A stretch of 64,000 bases of DNA from Moniliophthora roreri (Eukaryota; Basidiomycota; Agaricomycetes; Agaricales; Marasmiaceae): contig LATX02000057.1 in assembly GCA_001466705.2 (NCBI GenBank), forward strand, positions 1-64,000. The letters are read 5' to 3'. The notes beneath the pieces were generated by a model. It had not been told where the DNA came from, did no database searches, and saw only the letters and a list, made by a program, of their open reading frames with translations. Shown here one piece after another: positions 1 through 9,797 of this stretch. A program made the position numbers and the translations under genes. Each line of letters opens with the position of its first letter. Position 1 is the first letter of the stretch.

Positions 1-930
1 CTTTGTCCATGCCAGAGTTGCACTTCAAATACTTCGAATGACTGCAAATGGCATCATGATGATGCAAGACAACAACCTGGCTCCATCCGAAACCATTGGT
101 TAAAGCACGGCACACAGAGAAGGAGGGTTGGAACTGTAGACCTCAGACCGGCTATTGCCCTAGTACAGAGATGTCGATGTATCTACTTTGCGTATGATGA
201 CCAAATTTTAAGAATATAGATGGCTATTCCACAGATACGGCGACTGCTTTCACACTCCTTCCGAGTAGACTCTTAAGATCGCTCCTAACTGTGCTGATCG
301 CCAAAACGACAGCGTTGTGGTTGAAATGCCAGGCCCCGACCCTGCAGCTGCCAGTGACATTACACTGAGATGGCCAGTGATAGCTCTAGATATGGAAACG
401 GAGTGAGGCGACGGCATCTACACAGACATCCGGGAATGACGGGATCTCATTCCGACAACCGAGGTGAGGTTATACTTCACCTCGCTTGATTGAAGTCGTC
501 GGGGTGAGTGGACATCTGTTCATTCGTCCAGCATTCGTCCCGTAATGGCTGCTGCTCCACCAGCCGGCTTGCTACTTCACGGTTCACGATGAGCAGCTCC
601 TCCCTAGCTAACTGGAACGGAAACCAATCCAATNCCCAAGTTATAACCCGTTGGTGGAGGGCGAGGATCCTGTTGCTAGACATGGACATGGATTTCCGGA
701 CGCAGAGATGTCCATACTCTCATCTGTCGCGTCGAATGGTACGGCTGGCCTTTGGGAGGTTCAACGCAAACGATGTTTCTAGCACTTGGGATGCGGGGAG
801 TCTTTTGAGGTTACTAATATGAAACAGCTAACCTCCTTATCTCGTCCCCAAGTTCTTCAATATATTACATTACTTTCGAAATACTCTCTACAGGGTTATA
901 CTGTTGTATTGTAGTATCATGCTGATAATC
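1..930. other. Intergenic, no gene seen
   Basis: No reading frame here has convincing coding character. Overlapping short frames on both strands at about 477-822 look like chance frames. There is one ambiguous base (n) at 634. The stretch ends at the left border of the inverted-repeat element. Confidence 0.5.
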
Positions 931-1228
931 ATCAGCGAAATGGACACCTAAATATATTGGAATAAAATGAGTGAAATACGTTATAATGGCCAAAATACAT
1001 TATAATAGCCAGAATACATTATAATAGCCATAATACATTATAATAGCCGAAATACATTATAATAGCCAGAATACATTATAACCATTTTGGTTCATTTTAA
1101 TCCATTAAAATAAAGGAACAACAATTATATTACATTAAAATACGCCGTAATGATTATAATGTATTTTGGCCATTATAACGTATTTCACTCATTTTATTCC
1201 AATATATTTAGGTGTCCATTTCGCTGAT
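931..1228. mobile_element. MITE-like element, perfect 76-bp terminal inverted repeats
   Basis: Bases 931-1006 are the exact reverse complement of 1153-1228, giving 76-bp perfect terminal inverted repeats around an AT-rich centre of about 146 bp. The element is 298 bp long and encodes nothing. This is the layout of a non-autonomous miniature inverted-repeat transposable element. The perfect arms suggest a young insertion. I could not define a target-site duplication with confidence: the left flank ends GATAATC and the right flank begins GGGAAC. A long hairpin in a transcript is an alternative role, but no gene is nearby to carry it. Confidence 0.8.
988..1082 (+). repeat. Five tandem 19-bp units inside the MITE-like element
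   Basis: The core ATACATTATAATAGCC recurs five times at 19-bp spacing, with only one or two changes between units; the last unit is truncated. The array lies across the inner edge of the left inverted repeat and is not mirrored on the right arm. It probably expanded after the element formed. Confidence 0.75.
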
Positions 1229-3285
1229 GGGAACATAGCTACCGATCATCAATCTGCTGTCCTGGAACATAAAGGATTGCTTGTCACCCAAGTTGAAAAT
1301 GTTCCCGTTAATATAGTGTAAACGACAGAGATGAGTACACACCATTACCAAGTACTTCAATGGGGGATTAAACTGAAAAAGACTAGATGAAGAGTGAGCG
1401 AAAACGCATCTATCAAAAGAAGCATCAGGACAGGAGAGGAAATGCTCGTAATAGATCCATTCTCAGAGGAAATGAATGCCGTATGCCAAATACAGGTCAG
1501 GGGGTCCAAAGGGAAGCAAAGTACAGGTGTAAAATTTTGATGCGTGGTACGAAATACCACAGGGATTCATGGTGTATCATCATCCAACGTTAACTGTGTT
1601 TCAGGAAACAACCCAGCGAGCCTGATACGGAAGGGAATGACTTGTCGCACCCGTGCCTAGAAAAAAAAAGCATCAGAAAAATAAAGAGGAGCTAGCTAGA
1701 GTTCCTCTCGTACTCGTCGAAATTTTGTAGCTCTGGCAGGGGGTCGTGAAAATTGACCCTCGTGGGTATAGGTCATCTTGCGTCATCACTCCAAAAGCTG
1801 AGAGGGTATATGACTCTTGCTCGATAGGGTGTTCATCCGATCCGGATGCAGAAAATGGTAGAGAGTCAAAGTAATCAAGTGTTAATTCGTATTTCATGTC
1901 AAACTGGAGGACAAAAATCAATTGGAGGTGAATGAAAAAAGAGCCAAAATGTACAGATACAATGGTATCCTTCATCGACTCGGCAAGGATGGATTTCATG
2001 GCGAACAGCGTCGGAACCGTTGAAAAGTGCGAATGAGGCGTGCAGTGATAGTTGGTCTGGGTCGTTCCTCGACCTGGGGCGAGCTCTGAATTGAGTCAGG
2101 TAAAGGGGGTAGCTTTTATACCGAACGGCCGTGGCCATGATCTCTATTGTGGCCTGCAATCGGGGTGACTGAGTCCAACCGTTCATTGTCCTGGCTTACA
2201 ACCTCCAAGTCAGAGTATGTATCATCGAAACCGATTTTACTCCGTAAGGCGGGAATCTGCTACCTTAGCTGCATATTGCGACTCTGTGCTGAGCGCTGTC
2301 TTTTTGTCCCGCAGGCTATCATTAAAGAGTTAGCTTGCCAGGTTGGATGATACGCACTTGTCTTCAGTTTCCATAGATGCCGAATCTCTCCTGACTCTCG
2401 TACAGGCTACCCACAGAAGACCTCAAAGCGCTGCAATTCTTTCTTGAACCATGAACCCAATAGCCGAGTAAGGAATGGGACTTTCTGCTTGAAGATCGTT
2501 TTTGACAGGGTCAGGACGAATCTAGGAAAATCGTCGTGTGAAAATTTTTCGCGTCTTTCTCTTCTTACCATGCATGTTCCTTGCTTCACATCACATGCTA
2601 ACCGTGTAAGTCAACATGACACACAGAACCCTTGGACTTAATCTTCCCTCGTTTTTACGCCTAGCAGGTATCAGAGTACTCTGGTTGGCGATACGACGTT
2701 GAGCCTCGAGTACTGGAAAGACGTCGAATGTCCCGATGTCCCGTTGAATGATTTGGGTGTGTTGGGACCACGACCGCCATGTTGCAGTCTATCAGAAATC
2801 TATGCAAGACGCGAAGGAGCAAGAGGGTTTCATTATCAATGGCCGTACGTTCTTCCCGCAGAATTTACTAGCAGTATCGTCTTGGACGAACTGGTGTTCT
2901 TTCGATCGGAGGTCGGACTGGCTGCTTTGGATTCGTATGTTCTCGATAATTCACGAGTTGATCTATCAATATTACCTGAAGATAATTAGTTTGATTTCGT
3001 CCACAGGTCAGAGTACTGCGCAATCTTCATCCCTCTCTGGCACCGAGTTTAAACACGGAGAAACTGCGGGCAAGGTGGCTTACTCGAAGGTGATGGTGAG
3101 ATGCTGCGGGTTCTAATAGGTTCTACTTCACAGTAAGTGAATGCTTTCTCCATCCCTGCAGTCACACTTCAGGCGCCAGTTTTGACAAGACCGCCGCCAA
3201 GCACATGCACTCGTTGCATACAAATACCGACTGTCCAGACTACTTCATCTCAGCTTCAACCTTGCTACCGGTATCTGAAAACGAA
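1229..3285. other. Long gene-poor stretch upstream of the BTB array
   Basis: Short frames only. A minus-strand frame at about 1673-1999 (108 codons) has protein-like composition but no start or splice context I can defend, so it may be a gene relic. The last 200 bp before 3286 resembles the leaders of the next two array genes, including a CACAGTAAGTGAAT motif. Confidence 0.4.
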
Positions 3286-4178
3286 ATGGCCGATATAACG
3301 CTTCCACCAGAAGATGCACCGGCTCCTCCACCAGAAACGCCTGCAAGTAGTCCACCTCCGCCGGCACCTCAGCGACACGATCAATTATTTCTTGACTTCA
3401 TAGTCTACAGAGTAGGACATCTCATTTTCAATGCGACATATTGTTAACTTCATGCTCCCATTCAACTCTAGGTCGACAATACGCTTTTTAAATTGCCATC
3501 GCGTTACTTTCACGAGAATTCCGAAGTGTTGGCTGGCGCATCGGAGATCTCTACGACCACTGGCGAAGGGCTGTCCGAAGACCAACCTATAGACCTCCCG
3601 TTACCGCATGATTCCGATGGAGACGACTTCGCAGAATTAGCCAAAGTCATATACGCGCTGTATGCGATCTCTATTGTCTCCTTGAGAAAGAACTTGTTTT
3701 GACGATGCAATCTTGATCACGCAGAACTATTGGGCTTGATCCCCCCTCCCTATCACGCCATCAATGGGTCTCAGTACTAAAACTCTCTACCCCTTGGATG
3801 TTCAGTGATATCCGAGAGCTCGCGATATCTCGAATACACTCTTCGAACCCGACCTTTGAAGAGAAAGTCACCCTCGGTAGACGATACAATGTCAGATCGT
3901 GGGTTGCAGAGGGCCTCAAAGGACTATCAGATACCTCGAATGACCTGCCTCCTTTGCAGAACCTAGAAGCATTGGGGTCAACGACTGCCATGCGACTACT
4001 TTATATCAGGAATTTCCGCACGACTCGAAATGTACAACAGAGATCGTGCGGCCAGGTGCGGGAGGACATTGAGAGGTATGGTTCGTACTGCTCTGGATGC
4101 GGAAGCTACGCCGACTATCATCCTTGCCGAGCCGACTTTCTTTCAGTCGAGGACCTATTTTCAGACGAGCTTGCATGA
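3286..4178 (+). CDS. BTB/POZ domain protein, array copy 1
   Basis: Exons 3286-3411, 3472-3659 and 3725-4178 give 255 residues. Exon 1 is proline-rich and ends with QRHDQ, a tag shared by copies 1-3. Exon 2 (188 nt, phase 0 to phase 2) carries the BTB core motif SRYFHE; exon 3 carries the family motif WVSVLKLSTPWMFSDIREL. The C-terminus has C-G-x2-R-E-D, then C-x2-C-x6-H-P, then LFSDELA. BTB domains dimerise and often bind cullin-3 or transcription partners. In agaricomycetes this family is very large and its role unknown. First gene of a tandem array, about 490 bp before copy 2. The family call is firm; the function is open. Confidence 0.8.
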
Positions 4179-4385
4179 ACGTATACGCTTTCGATTTCGT
4201 TATCGAGTACTCGATGCTTGTGATCGAGGATATGTCGCAAATATACTAGGTTTCCTTTTCATTTCTACTGTAACTCAGAGTTCCCTCTTGCAATCTATGT
4301 GACTGTGGAGAAAGTGCGAGCTCTAGGAAACTTCTCAAACTTAATGAAGAATCCGCAGCTAATTCTGATTACGTCGTATCCTTCC

Positions 4386-4667
4386 AACATGAGGTGCTGT
4401 GTATAAATGCACAGTAAGTGAATTGTCCTTGTGCTTGATGTCATTACTTTCCTTCTTGCAATCACAACTAGGCAACGATTTGGACAGAACCTTGTTGCTT
4501 TCAAACTCATGGCTTGCCACGTTGCGCGCAACCCGCACAGATAAAGCCAACTCTCCGAGTCGATGGGACTTTGTGCTAATTTGCGACGTGACTCCCCACA
4601 GTGAGCAGCAATATCTCAGCCTTACTTCCTCATCAGGGCTCATTCCCTCTTAGATCTCCAATAAGAT
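4386..4667 (+). repeat. Duplicated leader of BTB array copy 2
   Basis: This leader aligns by eye with 6256-6541 in front of copy 3. Shared landmarks are GCACAGTAAG, a GTTTTGGACA-like block, CACGTTG, ACAGATAAAG and a CTCTTAG just before the start codon. The GTAAGT-to-CTCTTAG span could be a 5-prime-UTR intron of roughly 250 bp, or simply a copied promoter. Confidence 0.5.
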
Positions 4668-5560
4668 ATGGCTGTGGGCGTACCGGTTGTCCAGCGACAC
4701 GATCAATATTATATCGAAACTATCGTCTATCAGGTGACGGATTGTCATCACTATCTGTTATCTCAGCTCATAATGTTCCCGTTTTTAGGTGGAGAATACA
4801 CTCTTCAGAGTTCCCTCGCGCTACTTTCACGAAAAATCAGAAGTATTCAGCGGAGCGTCACAGATATCCACCACTCGCGGCGAAGGATCGTCGGACGATA
4901 ACCCGGTGAAATTGGTGCTACCGCAAGATGCCAATACGAACGATTTCTTGCAGTTGGTCCGGGTGATTTGCCCTTTGTATGCAGAGATTTATTTCACTTT
5001 AAAGTGTTCTTACGCTGAATACTTTTAGGACTCTTGACCTACCCGTTCCAACCAACCTATCGCATACAAACTGGATCTCAGTCTTGAAGCTCTCCACCGC
5101 GTGGTGTTTCAGTGACCTTCGGAAGCTTGCCATCACCAAGCTTTCGGGGTCGGACGGGTTGGATTCAAGCGGGTCGGAATACTTCCATGAGCGGATCGAG
5201 CTGGGAAGACGATATTCCGTTAAGTCCTGGGTGCTGGAGGGACTCGAAGGACTATCGGCGGATAATGATACCAACCCTTTGCCTCTGGAGAAACTTGAAG
5301 CCCTTGGGTTGAGGACCGCCATGCGACTGGTTTACATCAAGAATTTCCACCTAACGTTCAAGTTGAAGAGCCCCGGTTTGTGTGGGAAATCTCGCGAAGA
5401 TTGCCCAGTGACCCCCGCTAGTTGTTCCTGTTGTACTAACAACAACTGCAACAGCTGTGGACGTTCCCGTTTCGAACATCCATTGAAAGGAGAATTGGAA
5501 CCAATGTCTGTCGAGAAAGTCTTTATGGATGAACTTACTACATTGGACGAGTCTTCATGA
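4668..5560 (+). CDS. BTB/POZ domain protein, array copy 2
   Basis: Exons 4668-4733, 4789-4976 and 5029-5560 give 261 residues. The start is the first ATG before the QRHDQYYIETIVYQ block shared with copy 3. Exon 2 is again exactly 188 nt and holds the BTB motif FRVPSRYFHEKSE. Exon 3 opens with LTLDLPVP and continues NWISVLKLSTAW. The C-terminus is the most cysteine-rich of the array: CGKSRED, a run with CSCC, then CNSCGRSRFEHP and FMDELT. The C-x2-C-x6-H spacing matches the other copies and could bind zinc. Intron positions and phases are identical to copy 1, so the genes arose by tandem duplication. Confidence 0.85.
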
Positions 5561-5959
5561 GGGGATCCAATGTGTAAACGGAACTGGCAGACGAACGCGT
5601 TCACCTGTACTGTATTAATTCTTGCTTCTAACTATATTGTCTTAATTGACTCTAGTGTGCCGAAAACAAGCTAGTAGAGCAAAGCAAGTAACCGCTGAAC
5701 GATTTTTCTGGTACAGAATGCTGAATATAGCTGCTCTTCCTTTATTCGGAACTGGCCCGAGTTCGAAGGGGGAATGAAGAATTGCGGGTTCTTGACTCCT
5801 GAGAGTATGGAGAGTTGCAAGCAATTCGTTTGTGCTAAATGGGGCACAGATGGCAACTCTTGCTGATATTGCACTTGGGGCATATTTTGACATGCAGACT
5901 CAGATGAAGTGCGAAATGAGTTTCAAGCTGCCTTCCAATGTCATCGAACCGTCGTTCTC

Positions 5960-6160
5960 TGCACTCAGCGACAACACTTCATTGTGATCATTATATACCA
6001 GATGGGCATCATTGTCCCTTACCACGGTTTTCAACTCGTGCTCTCAGGTCGACAAAGCATTCTCAGAAAAGGGTCCCTTTGCGATATTTCTGCGCAGGAA
6101 TTCCGTGCTTTGTCACAGATAAACACTGCTGATGACATGCAAGATGAACAGTCTGTTGCA
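5960..6160 (+). pseudogene. Decayed BTB gene fragment within the array
   Basis: The segment matches the exon 1 end (QRxHF...IIYQ) and exon 2 start (VD...GxFAIF) of the neighbouring BTB genes at DNA level. After the ATATACCAG exon end, the intron donor reads AT where the other copies have GT, while a CAG acceptor before GTCGACAAAG is kept. Frame and similarity fade past about 6160, and no exon 3 follows. It is directly followed by the leader of copy 3, so it looks like a dead fifth array member. Confidence 0.65.
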
Positions 6161-6255
6161 ATCTTGTGACCAAGAAGGTTGGAGGTGCCGGCCCTAGTTG
6201 ATGAAGCTTCACGAAGTTCAGAACGGATCCGCAGCCGACGCTGGGCGTGTATGTC

Positions 6256-6541
6256 ATGAAGTACTGCGGCGCCGGTTGTGCACAGTAAGCGAATCGCCCT
6301 TCGTAGTGTCCGATATATTGATCATACCTTCTAACAGTCACATCCAGGGGTCGTTTTGGACAAGGCCTTTTTCTTTCCAGGTTCATAACTTGTCACGTTG
6401 TGTACATTCCACATAGATAAAGGCAGCTCCCAGAATCGATGTGGTCCGCGTCAGATTGCGACGTGTCCCCTCAATAGTGAACAACATCTCATCCGTATTT
6501 CTTCATTTGGTCTCATTCCTCTCTTAGATCTACGACAAAAC
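6256..6541 (+). repeat. Duplicated leader of BTB array copy 3
   Basis: Counterpart of 4386-4667: the same order of short conserved blocks and the same CTCTTAG about 15 bp before the ATG. The copied unit therefore included upstream regulatory DNA as well as the coding part. Confidence 0.5.
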
Positions 6542-7424
6542 ATGACTGCTAGTGTACCGGCCGCCCAGCGACACGATCAATACTATATCGAAACTATTGT
6601 TTATCAGGTAAGAAATCATCGTCAGCGCTCCATATTATCCCAGCCTATAATCTCCCGCTCTTAGGTCGAGAACACGCTTTTCAGAGTTCCTTCGCGATAT
6701 TTCCACGAGAAATCGGAAGCGTTTAGCGGAGCATCGCAGATATCCAAGGCTAGTGGTGAAGGTTCATCGGACAATGATCCGGTAAAGTTGGCGTTGCCAC
6801 AAGACGCCAATACGAATGATTTTCTGCAATTAGCTCGCCTTATCTATCCGCTGTACGCTGATTTTCTTGGGTCGTTCTCTATGTGTATGTGCTTACGCAG
6901 AATATGCAAGGACCGTTGGTTTACCTCCTCCTACCGACCTTTCGCGTGCAGACTGGACCTCCGTCTTGAAGCTTTCCACTGCATGGGGGTTTAGAGACCT
7001 CCGAAAACTCGCAATTGCTGAGCTTTCCAAATCAGATTCACCAAAGGACTCGGAATATTTCCTTGAGCGCCTTGAAATAGGCAGGCGATATTCCGTCAAA
7101 CTGTGGATATTGGAAGGTCTTCGAGGTCTATCCAGCACCAGCACTAGTCTTCTGCCTCTGGAGAAGCTTGAAGCATTGGGTTTGAAAACAGCCATGCGGT
7201 TGCTCTATATCAGAAACAGCCAACCAGCGAATACCGCAGGGGCGTGTCGGACGGCTCGCGAGGATGTTTCAACGACATCCTCATACAGAAACGGCTACTA
7301 CATTACTGTCTGTAGCAGATGTAATTGTCCTGTCACAGAGCATACACTCCGAAAGGACTTGATGCAGTGCCCTCCTCTCGAGACGATATTTGACGATGAG
7401 CTTTCCATGTTGGAAATGGAATGA
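6542..7424 (+). CDS. BTB/POZ domain protein, array copy 3
   Basis: Exons 6542-6607, 6665-6852 and 6911-7424 give 255 residues. Exon 1 (66 nt) and exon 2 (188 nt) match copy 2 in length and phase. The second acceptor is placed at the CAAG before GACCGTTGG, because the stronger-looking ACGCAG ten bases earlier breaks the frame. BTB core motif FRVPSRYFHEKSE; exon 3 motif DWTSVLKLSTAWGFRDLRKL. The C-terminus keeps CRTARED, CSRCNCPVTEH (C-x2-C-x6-H) and IFDDELS. Closest relative in the window is copy 2. Function unknown beyond BTB-mediated protein contact. Confidence 0.82.
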
Positions 7425-8009
7425 TATCTGTATAGTCTGTGTACGTTACAAGGTTGTCAAATAGCAATTACAAGTTAATGCCAGAGCAAATACTTGGACA
7501 AGTGGAAGTGCTCTCAGCCCTAGATCTCACTGGCAGCGCCGAAAGTCGATCGTGCGAATCGTCCTCTGCCCTTCATTAGCTGTATAACTTGAGGCCCTCA
7601 TTACTAGACCTGGAAGGACCGATTTACGAACGGAAGATGGAACTTTGGCTGCTTGAGCATGAGGTGTCTCGCCTTTTAACCGTGAAAAATAGGTAAATCA
7701 TGGTTTTTGGCATCTGGTGTTGACCATTTCTCAACCCCACCCAGACGCCGCCGTTTTCAGTTCGAACGAGCTTGTACCCCACTCATCTTTACCTCTTACC
7801 TAGAGCATCATGTAACAGGACCATTAACCCACCAAACTGCGCGAATACCCCACATACATAAAACCATTGTCGCCCGAATTCAATACTATCACCTAGGCCA
7901 CCGTGGTCACCAACACCTCTACAGTGAGCAGCTCACTCCTCGGTGTTTTGCATGCACGTCATTCAGCTCATGGCCCTATACCCCGCAGAACAGTACCTCA
8001 AATACTCAA
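7425..8009. other. Spacer and promoter of BTB array copy 4
   Basis: 585 bp without a convincing exon. A plus-strand frame runs from 7707 into the copy 4 exon 1, but its start lacks similarity to the other BTB proteins. This leader does not share the blocks found before copies 2 and 3. Confidence 0.45.
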
Positions 8010-8892
8010 ATGTCAAACGATTCCTCAACAACTCCTCACCGACACCAGCTATACTACGTTGAGACGATCGTTTATCAGGTGAGTGTCTACATTGTGCTCC
8101 TTGACCTCTACACTGACAGTGACTATTCACGCGTCTTTCAGGTCGACAATATCCTTTTCAGAGTCCCTTCGCGATACTTCCACGAGAAATCCGAAGGGTT
8201 CAGCGGTGCTTCGCAAATATCTGCTACCACAGATGAAGGCTCTTCAGACGATAAACCGGTGAAGCTCTTCTTACCCCAAGGTGCCACCGCAGAGGATTTT
8301 CTGCAACTGGTTCGCGTCATATACCCACTGTACGGCCTCTCATCCACTCTGGCGATATTGACCTCATACTCATACCGAATTTTTCAGAACTGTCGGTTTG
8401 CCTCCCCCATCCGACCTCTCACGCACCGAATGGATCTCTGTACTCAAACTCGCCACCGCATGGGTCTTCAGTGACATCCGAAAACTTGCCATTATCAAGC
8501 TCTCAAATCTGCACGGCGCCCTTGACTCAAATGGCGAATCGCTTTTATGGATTGACCTAGGAAGACGATACTCTGTCAAAGCCTGGGTACTAGAAGGACT
8601 CAAAGGCCTTGCCGCAACTAACTCGACCACTCTCCTACCCCTCGAGAAACTCGAATCGATAGGTTCGGATACAGCAATGCGGTTGCTATACATCAGGAAT
8701 CAGCAACTGCTGAATAAGATGAAGAATCCGAGGTTATGTGGGAAAGCGAGAGAGGAGATATCGATGCCAGGGTATAGTTATGGGTCGTGTAATACCTGTG
8801 GGTGTCCAAGAGTGGATCACCCATTAAAAGCGGAGACGGAGGCGACTTCTGTGGAGGTAATTTTCAAAGATGAGCTTGCTGCAGTAGAGTGA
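8010..8892 (+). CDS. BTB/POZ domain protein, array copy 4
   Basis: Exons 8010-8078, 8142-8329 and 8388-8892 give 253 residues. The ATG was chosen because it makes exon 1 (69 nt) comparable to copies 2 and 3; the frame stays open further upstream. BTB core motif FRVPSRYFHEKSEG; exon 3 motif EWISVLKLATAWVFSDIRKL. The C-terminus has CGKAREE, CNTCGCPRVDHP (C-x2-C-x6-H) and IFKDELA. It is the most diverged member, with its own leader, and is followed by a small membrane-protein gene in the same direction. Confidence 0.82.
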
Positions 8893-9133
8893 AACTGCTT
8901 CCTGACTTTTGCATGTACAACGACCTCGAGTCTTATTCATTATTATTGATTTAGCCATGTACAGAAGAATTATGGACGATACATATAGTAGATTACTTTA
9001 CTTATCATAACAAATTCATGTGCTTGAGAACGTTCAAGTGACCTCCAGAAATGAAGGACGTTGCGGGCATAGATACTGAACCGACGTCAGATCCATGTTC
9101 CCATAAACTCGCATAACTCCCACAGCGACTCCC

Positions 9134-9439
9134 ATGTTTTCCGGCTACCTCCCCCATTTGCTTTACTCTATAGCCATCACCTCCCTTTCTCTTCACCTCG
9201 TGTACCAAAAACGATTCTTCAGCGAGCAAAGACATCAAATAGATGCCAGAATATCAGTCCTCGAGTCCATTGCCGACGAACTCCGCTCCGAAAAGTCTCT
9301 ATCACCCGAAGAACTCCAGAGGTTAACAAGACTGGCGAGGCCGACAGAGGAGATCAAATTTAACGAGAAGTTCAGCTGGAAGGAGGTTATGCTAGGAAGA
9401 ATAGGGAGGCGTCCGAGTGAAGGAAACGAAAGATCGTAG
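9134..9439 (+). CDS. Small single-pass membrane protein with coiled coil
   Basis: Intronless, 101 residues. Residues about 5-25 form one hydrophobic segment (HLLYSIAITSLSLHLVY), followed by basic KR and a charged heptad-like helix to about residue 70, then ARPTEEIKF and a tryptophan-containing tail. This looks like a short membrane-anchored coiled coil, perhaps mitochondrial or ER. I do not recognise a named family. Support for it being a real gene: a clearly homologous but broken copy lies at 35462-35700 and, as here, directly follows a BTB gene in the same orientation. Confidence 0.6.
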   Translation: MFSGYLPHLLYSIAITSLSLHLVYQKRFFSEQRHQIDARISVLESIADELRSEKSLSPEELQRLTRLARPTEEIKFNEKFSWKEVMLGRIGRRPSEGNERS

Positions 9440-9797
9440 AAAGTTGGCTGACTGTGTCTAGCTGAGTTGTAAGCTTTCGTCCTCAAAATTTGAGCTGAAG
9501 TTCGCTAAGATGTACATATCTCATTCCAGTCAGGGATGAATTTCACCAGAGAAAAAATTACTAGCTACTAGCATCGACATAATGATACCTAAGGCCGTCA
9601 CACCACTCCGTTCGCACAGCTATTGCAAAGATTTAGTATTGCACAAGTGAGTACATTCTATAAATTACATCGAATTCGGTGAACATATTCTTTATCCCGG
9701 TAGACCTTTGTATCGTACAGAAACATGAGTCATGAAAATTGCGTGGGTTCTTACTGAGCCATGAAATATGTCGGTTCATTAGCTTTCATCATTCGGA
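9440..9797. other. Convergent 3-prime intergenic region
   Basis: 358 bp between the ends of the plus-strand small membrane gene and the minus-strand long BTB gene. AT-rich; no coding signal seen. It probably holds both polyadenylation regions. Confidence 0.5.

Noticed and set aside
988..1082. Regular 19-bp repeats, considered as a CRISPR array
   Set aside because: Units are adjacent with no unique spacers, AT-rich, and inside an inverted-repeat element in a eukaryotic genome.
6901..6910. ACGCAG as the second acceptor of BTB array copy 3
   Set aside because: It is a better consensus than CAAG ten bases later, but puts exon 3 out of frame with the conserved LPPPTDLSRADW sequence.
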